Source: Kaistia defluvii (GTDB taxonomy: Bacteria > Pseudomonadota > Alphaproteobacteria > Rhizobiales > Kaistiaceae). From it: a stretch of DNA of 64,000 nucleotides. Under the pieces are notes generated by a model. That model was not told the origin of the DNA. It did no database searches and worked only from the letters and a program-made list of their open reading frames with translations. A program made the translations under genes and the position numbers. The stretch lies in contig NZ_JBEPSM010000001.1 in assembly GCF_040548815.1 (NCBI RefSeq), positions 1,178,001 to 1,242,000 on the forward strand, read 5' to 3'. Below are positions 63,537-64,000 of this stretch, piece by piece. Each line of letters begins with the position of its first letter. The first letter of the stretch is position 1.

Positions 63537-64000
63537 ACACCCTACCTGTTGTTTTTGGGTGACGTTCCTGACGCTCTGGCGGCCAAAACAGCCCTTGGCA
63601 TCGTCGATTGGCGGCCGGAATGGTGCAAGGGGCAATTGCGACTCGCCGGCTGCCGGGCCGACGCTGAGATTCCCGACATGACGATCGCGGAAGCGCGCGC
63701 CGCCGGGGTTCGCACGATGATCGTCGGCGCGGTCAATGCCGGCGGTGTCCTGCCCGATCATTGGGTCGCCTCGATCGTCGAGGCGCTTGATGCCGGCCTG
63801 GACGTTGCAACCGGCCTGCACTCCCGACTCCGCGACGTCGAGGCGATCCGCGCCGCCGCGGAGCGGTCGGGCCGCCAGTTGCATGATGTGCGCCATACGA
63901 CGCAGACCTTCGCCACCGGCAAGGGCACGAAGCGGAGCGGCCTGCGCCTGCTGACCGTCGGCACCGACTGCTCGGTCGGCAAGAAATACACGGCGCTCGC
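63525..64000 (+). CDS. DUF1611/DgcN-like N-acyltransferase, cut by the window edge
   Basis: The first 158 codons are present and uninterrupted. The N-terminal Rossmann-like part (YLLFLGDVPDALAAKTALGIVDWRPEWC, MIVGAVNAGGVLPDHW) leads to LLTVGTDCSVGKKYTALA, a P-loop-like G-T-D-C-S-V-G-K-K segment typical of DUF1611. Members named DgcN act with the epimerase DgcA in D-glutamate metabolism as a D-glutamate N-acetyltransferase. AAGGA lies about seven bases before ATG 63525. The expected partner gene would lie to the right of the window. Confidence 0.82.
   Translation, partial: MEIATPYLLFLGDVPDALAAKTALGIVDWRPEWCKGQLRLAGCRADAEIPDMTIAEARAAGVRTMIVGAVNAGGVLPDHWVASIVEALDAGLDVATGLHSRLRDVEAIRAAAERSGRQLHDVRHTTQTFATGKGTKRSGLRLLTVGTDCSVGKKYTAL

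Noticed and set aside
1..64000. tRNA, rRNA, CRISPR arrays, insertion sequences, phage genes
   Set aside because: I looked for T-loop motifs, spaced direct repeats and transposase or integrase motifs on both strands and saw none, but without a scanner a single tRNA could be missed.

Overview
The window is a gene-dense, GC-rich stretch of chromosome from an alphaproteobacterium, most likely order Hyphomicrobiales (Rhizobiales). Support for this comes from an ExoR-type Sel1 regulator, a rhizobial-type porin, a DUF1127 gene with CUCCUCCC stem-loops, a single bifunctional Rel/Spo enzyme, and the gene orders rpoZ-rel-pyrE-pdxJ-acpS-lepB-rnc-era and scpA/B-tatABC-serS-surE-pcm-LysM/M23-yajC-secDF. 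No rRNA, tRNA, phage, insertion sequence or CRISPR array was seen. Almost all of it is ordinary core chromosome; the accessory-looking parts are a toxin-antitoxin pair, a TAXI/ABC insertion, a WYL-regulator pair and a few repeats.

Layout. 0.2-2.3 kb: a DUF2189 membrane protein, a secreted Cys/His/Asp protein, and a DUF1127 gene followed by three hairpins with identical ACCTCCTCCC loops (CcsR/Cuckoo-type sRNAs). 2.4-10.2 kb: trmFO, a B12-type radical SAM protein, then leftward yajC-secD-secF followed by homologues of two mitochondrial complex I assembly factors (NDUFAF3-like Mth938 domain and NDUFAF6-like phytoene-synthase fold). 10.5-28.1 kb: DUF815 ATPase, then a long leftward run dgt, argS, SPOR protein, nagZ, scpA, scpB, TAXI binding protein, ABC ATPase, tatABC, serS, surE, pcm and an NlpD-like LysM/degenerate-M23 lipoprotein. 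28.2-34.8 kb: erpA, a Phd/VapC pair with a well-formed autoregulated promoter, amn, OsmC, xth, a GFA protein, DUF2332, and a small ABM-like protein with its WYL regulator downstream of a long inverted repeat.

34.9-42.5 kb is the leftward cluster rpoZ-rel-pyrE-DUF2062-pdxJ-acpS-lepB-rnc-era with several GTGA stop/start overlaps, joining the stringent response, nucleotide and B6 synthesis, secretion and RNA processing. 42.8-49.9 kb: NYN-domain protein, family-5 uracil-DNA glycosylase, a porin with a long leader, smpB, dapA and a soluble lytic transglycosylase. 50-54.2 kb: an envelope cluster read leftward with exoR, a 31-codon micro-ORF, a four-repeat OmpA-family protein, a 44-residue membrane protein and a membrane-anchored helix-hairpin-helix protein. 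54.7-59.1 kb: parE, a small secreted protein and an RhlE-like DEAD-box helicase followed by stacked hairpins. 59.4-63.4 kb: a four-gene Mla-type lipid transport operon (STAS-MlaE fusion, ATPase, MCE protein, auxiliary lipoprotein). The right edge cuts a DUF1611/DgcN gene preceded by three spaced copies of a 14-base sequence.

The most interesting signals are the DUF1127/CUCCUCCC array, the three 14-mers in front of the DUF1611 gene, two micro-ORFs that end in ATGA overlaps with the next gene, and the uncharacterised exoR/OmpA-family envelope operon.
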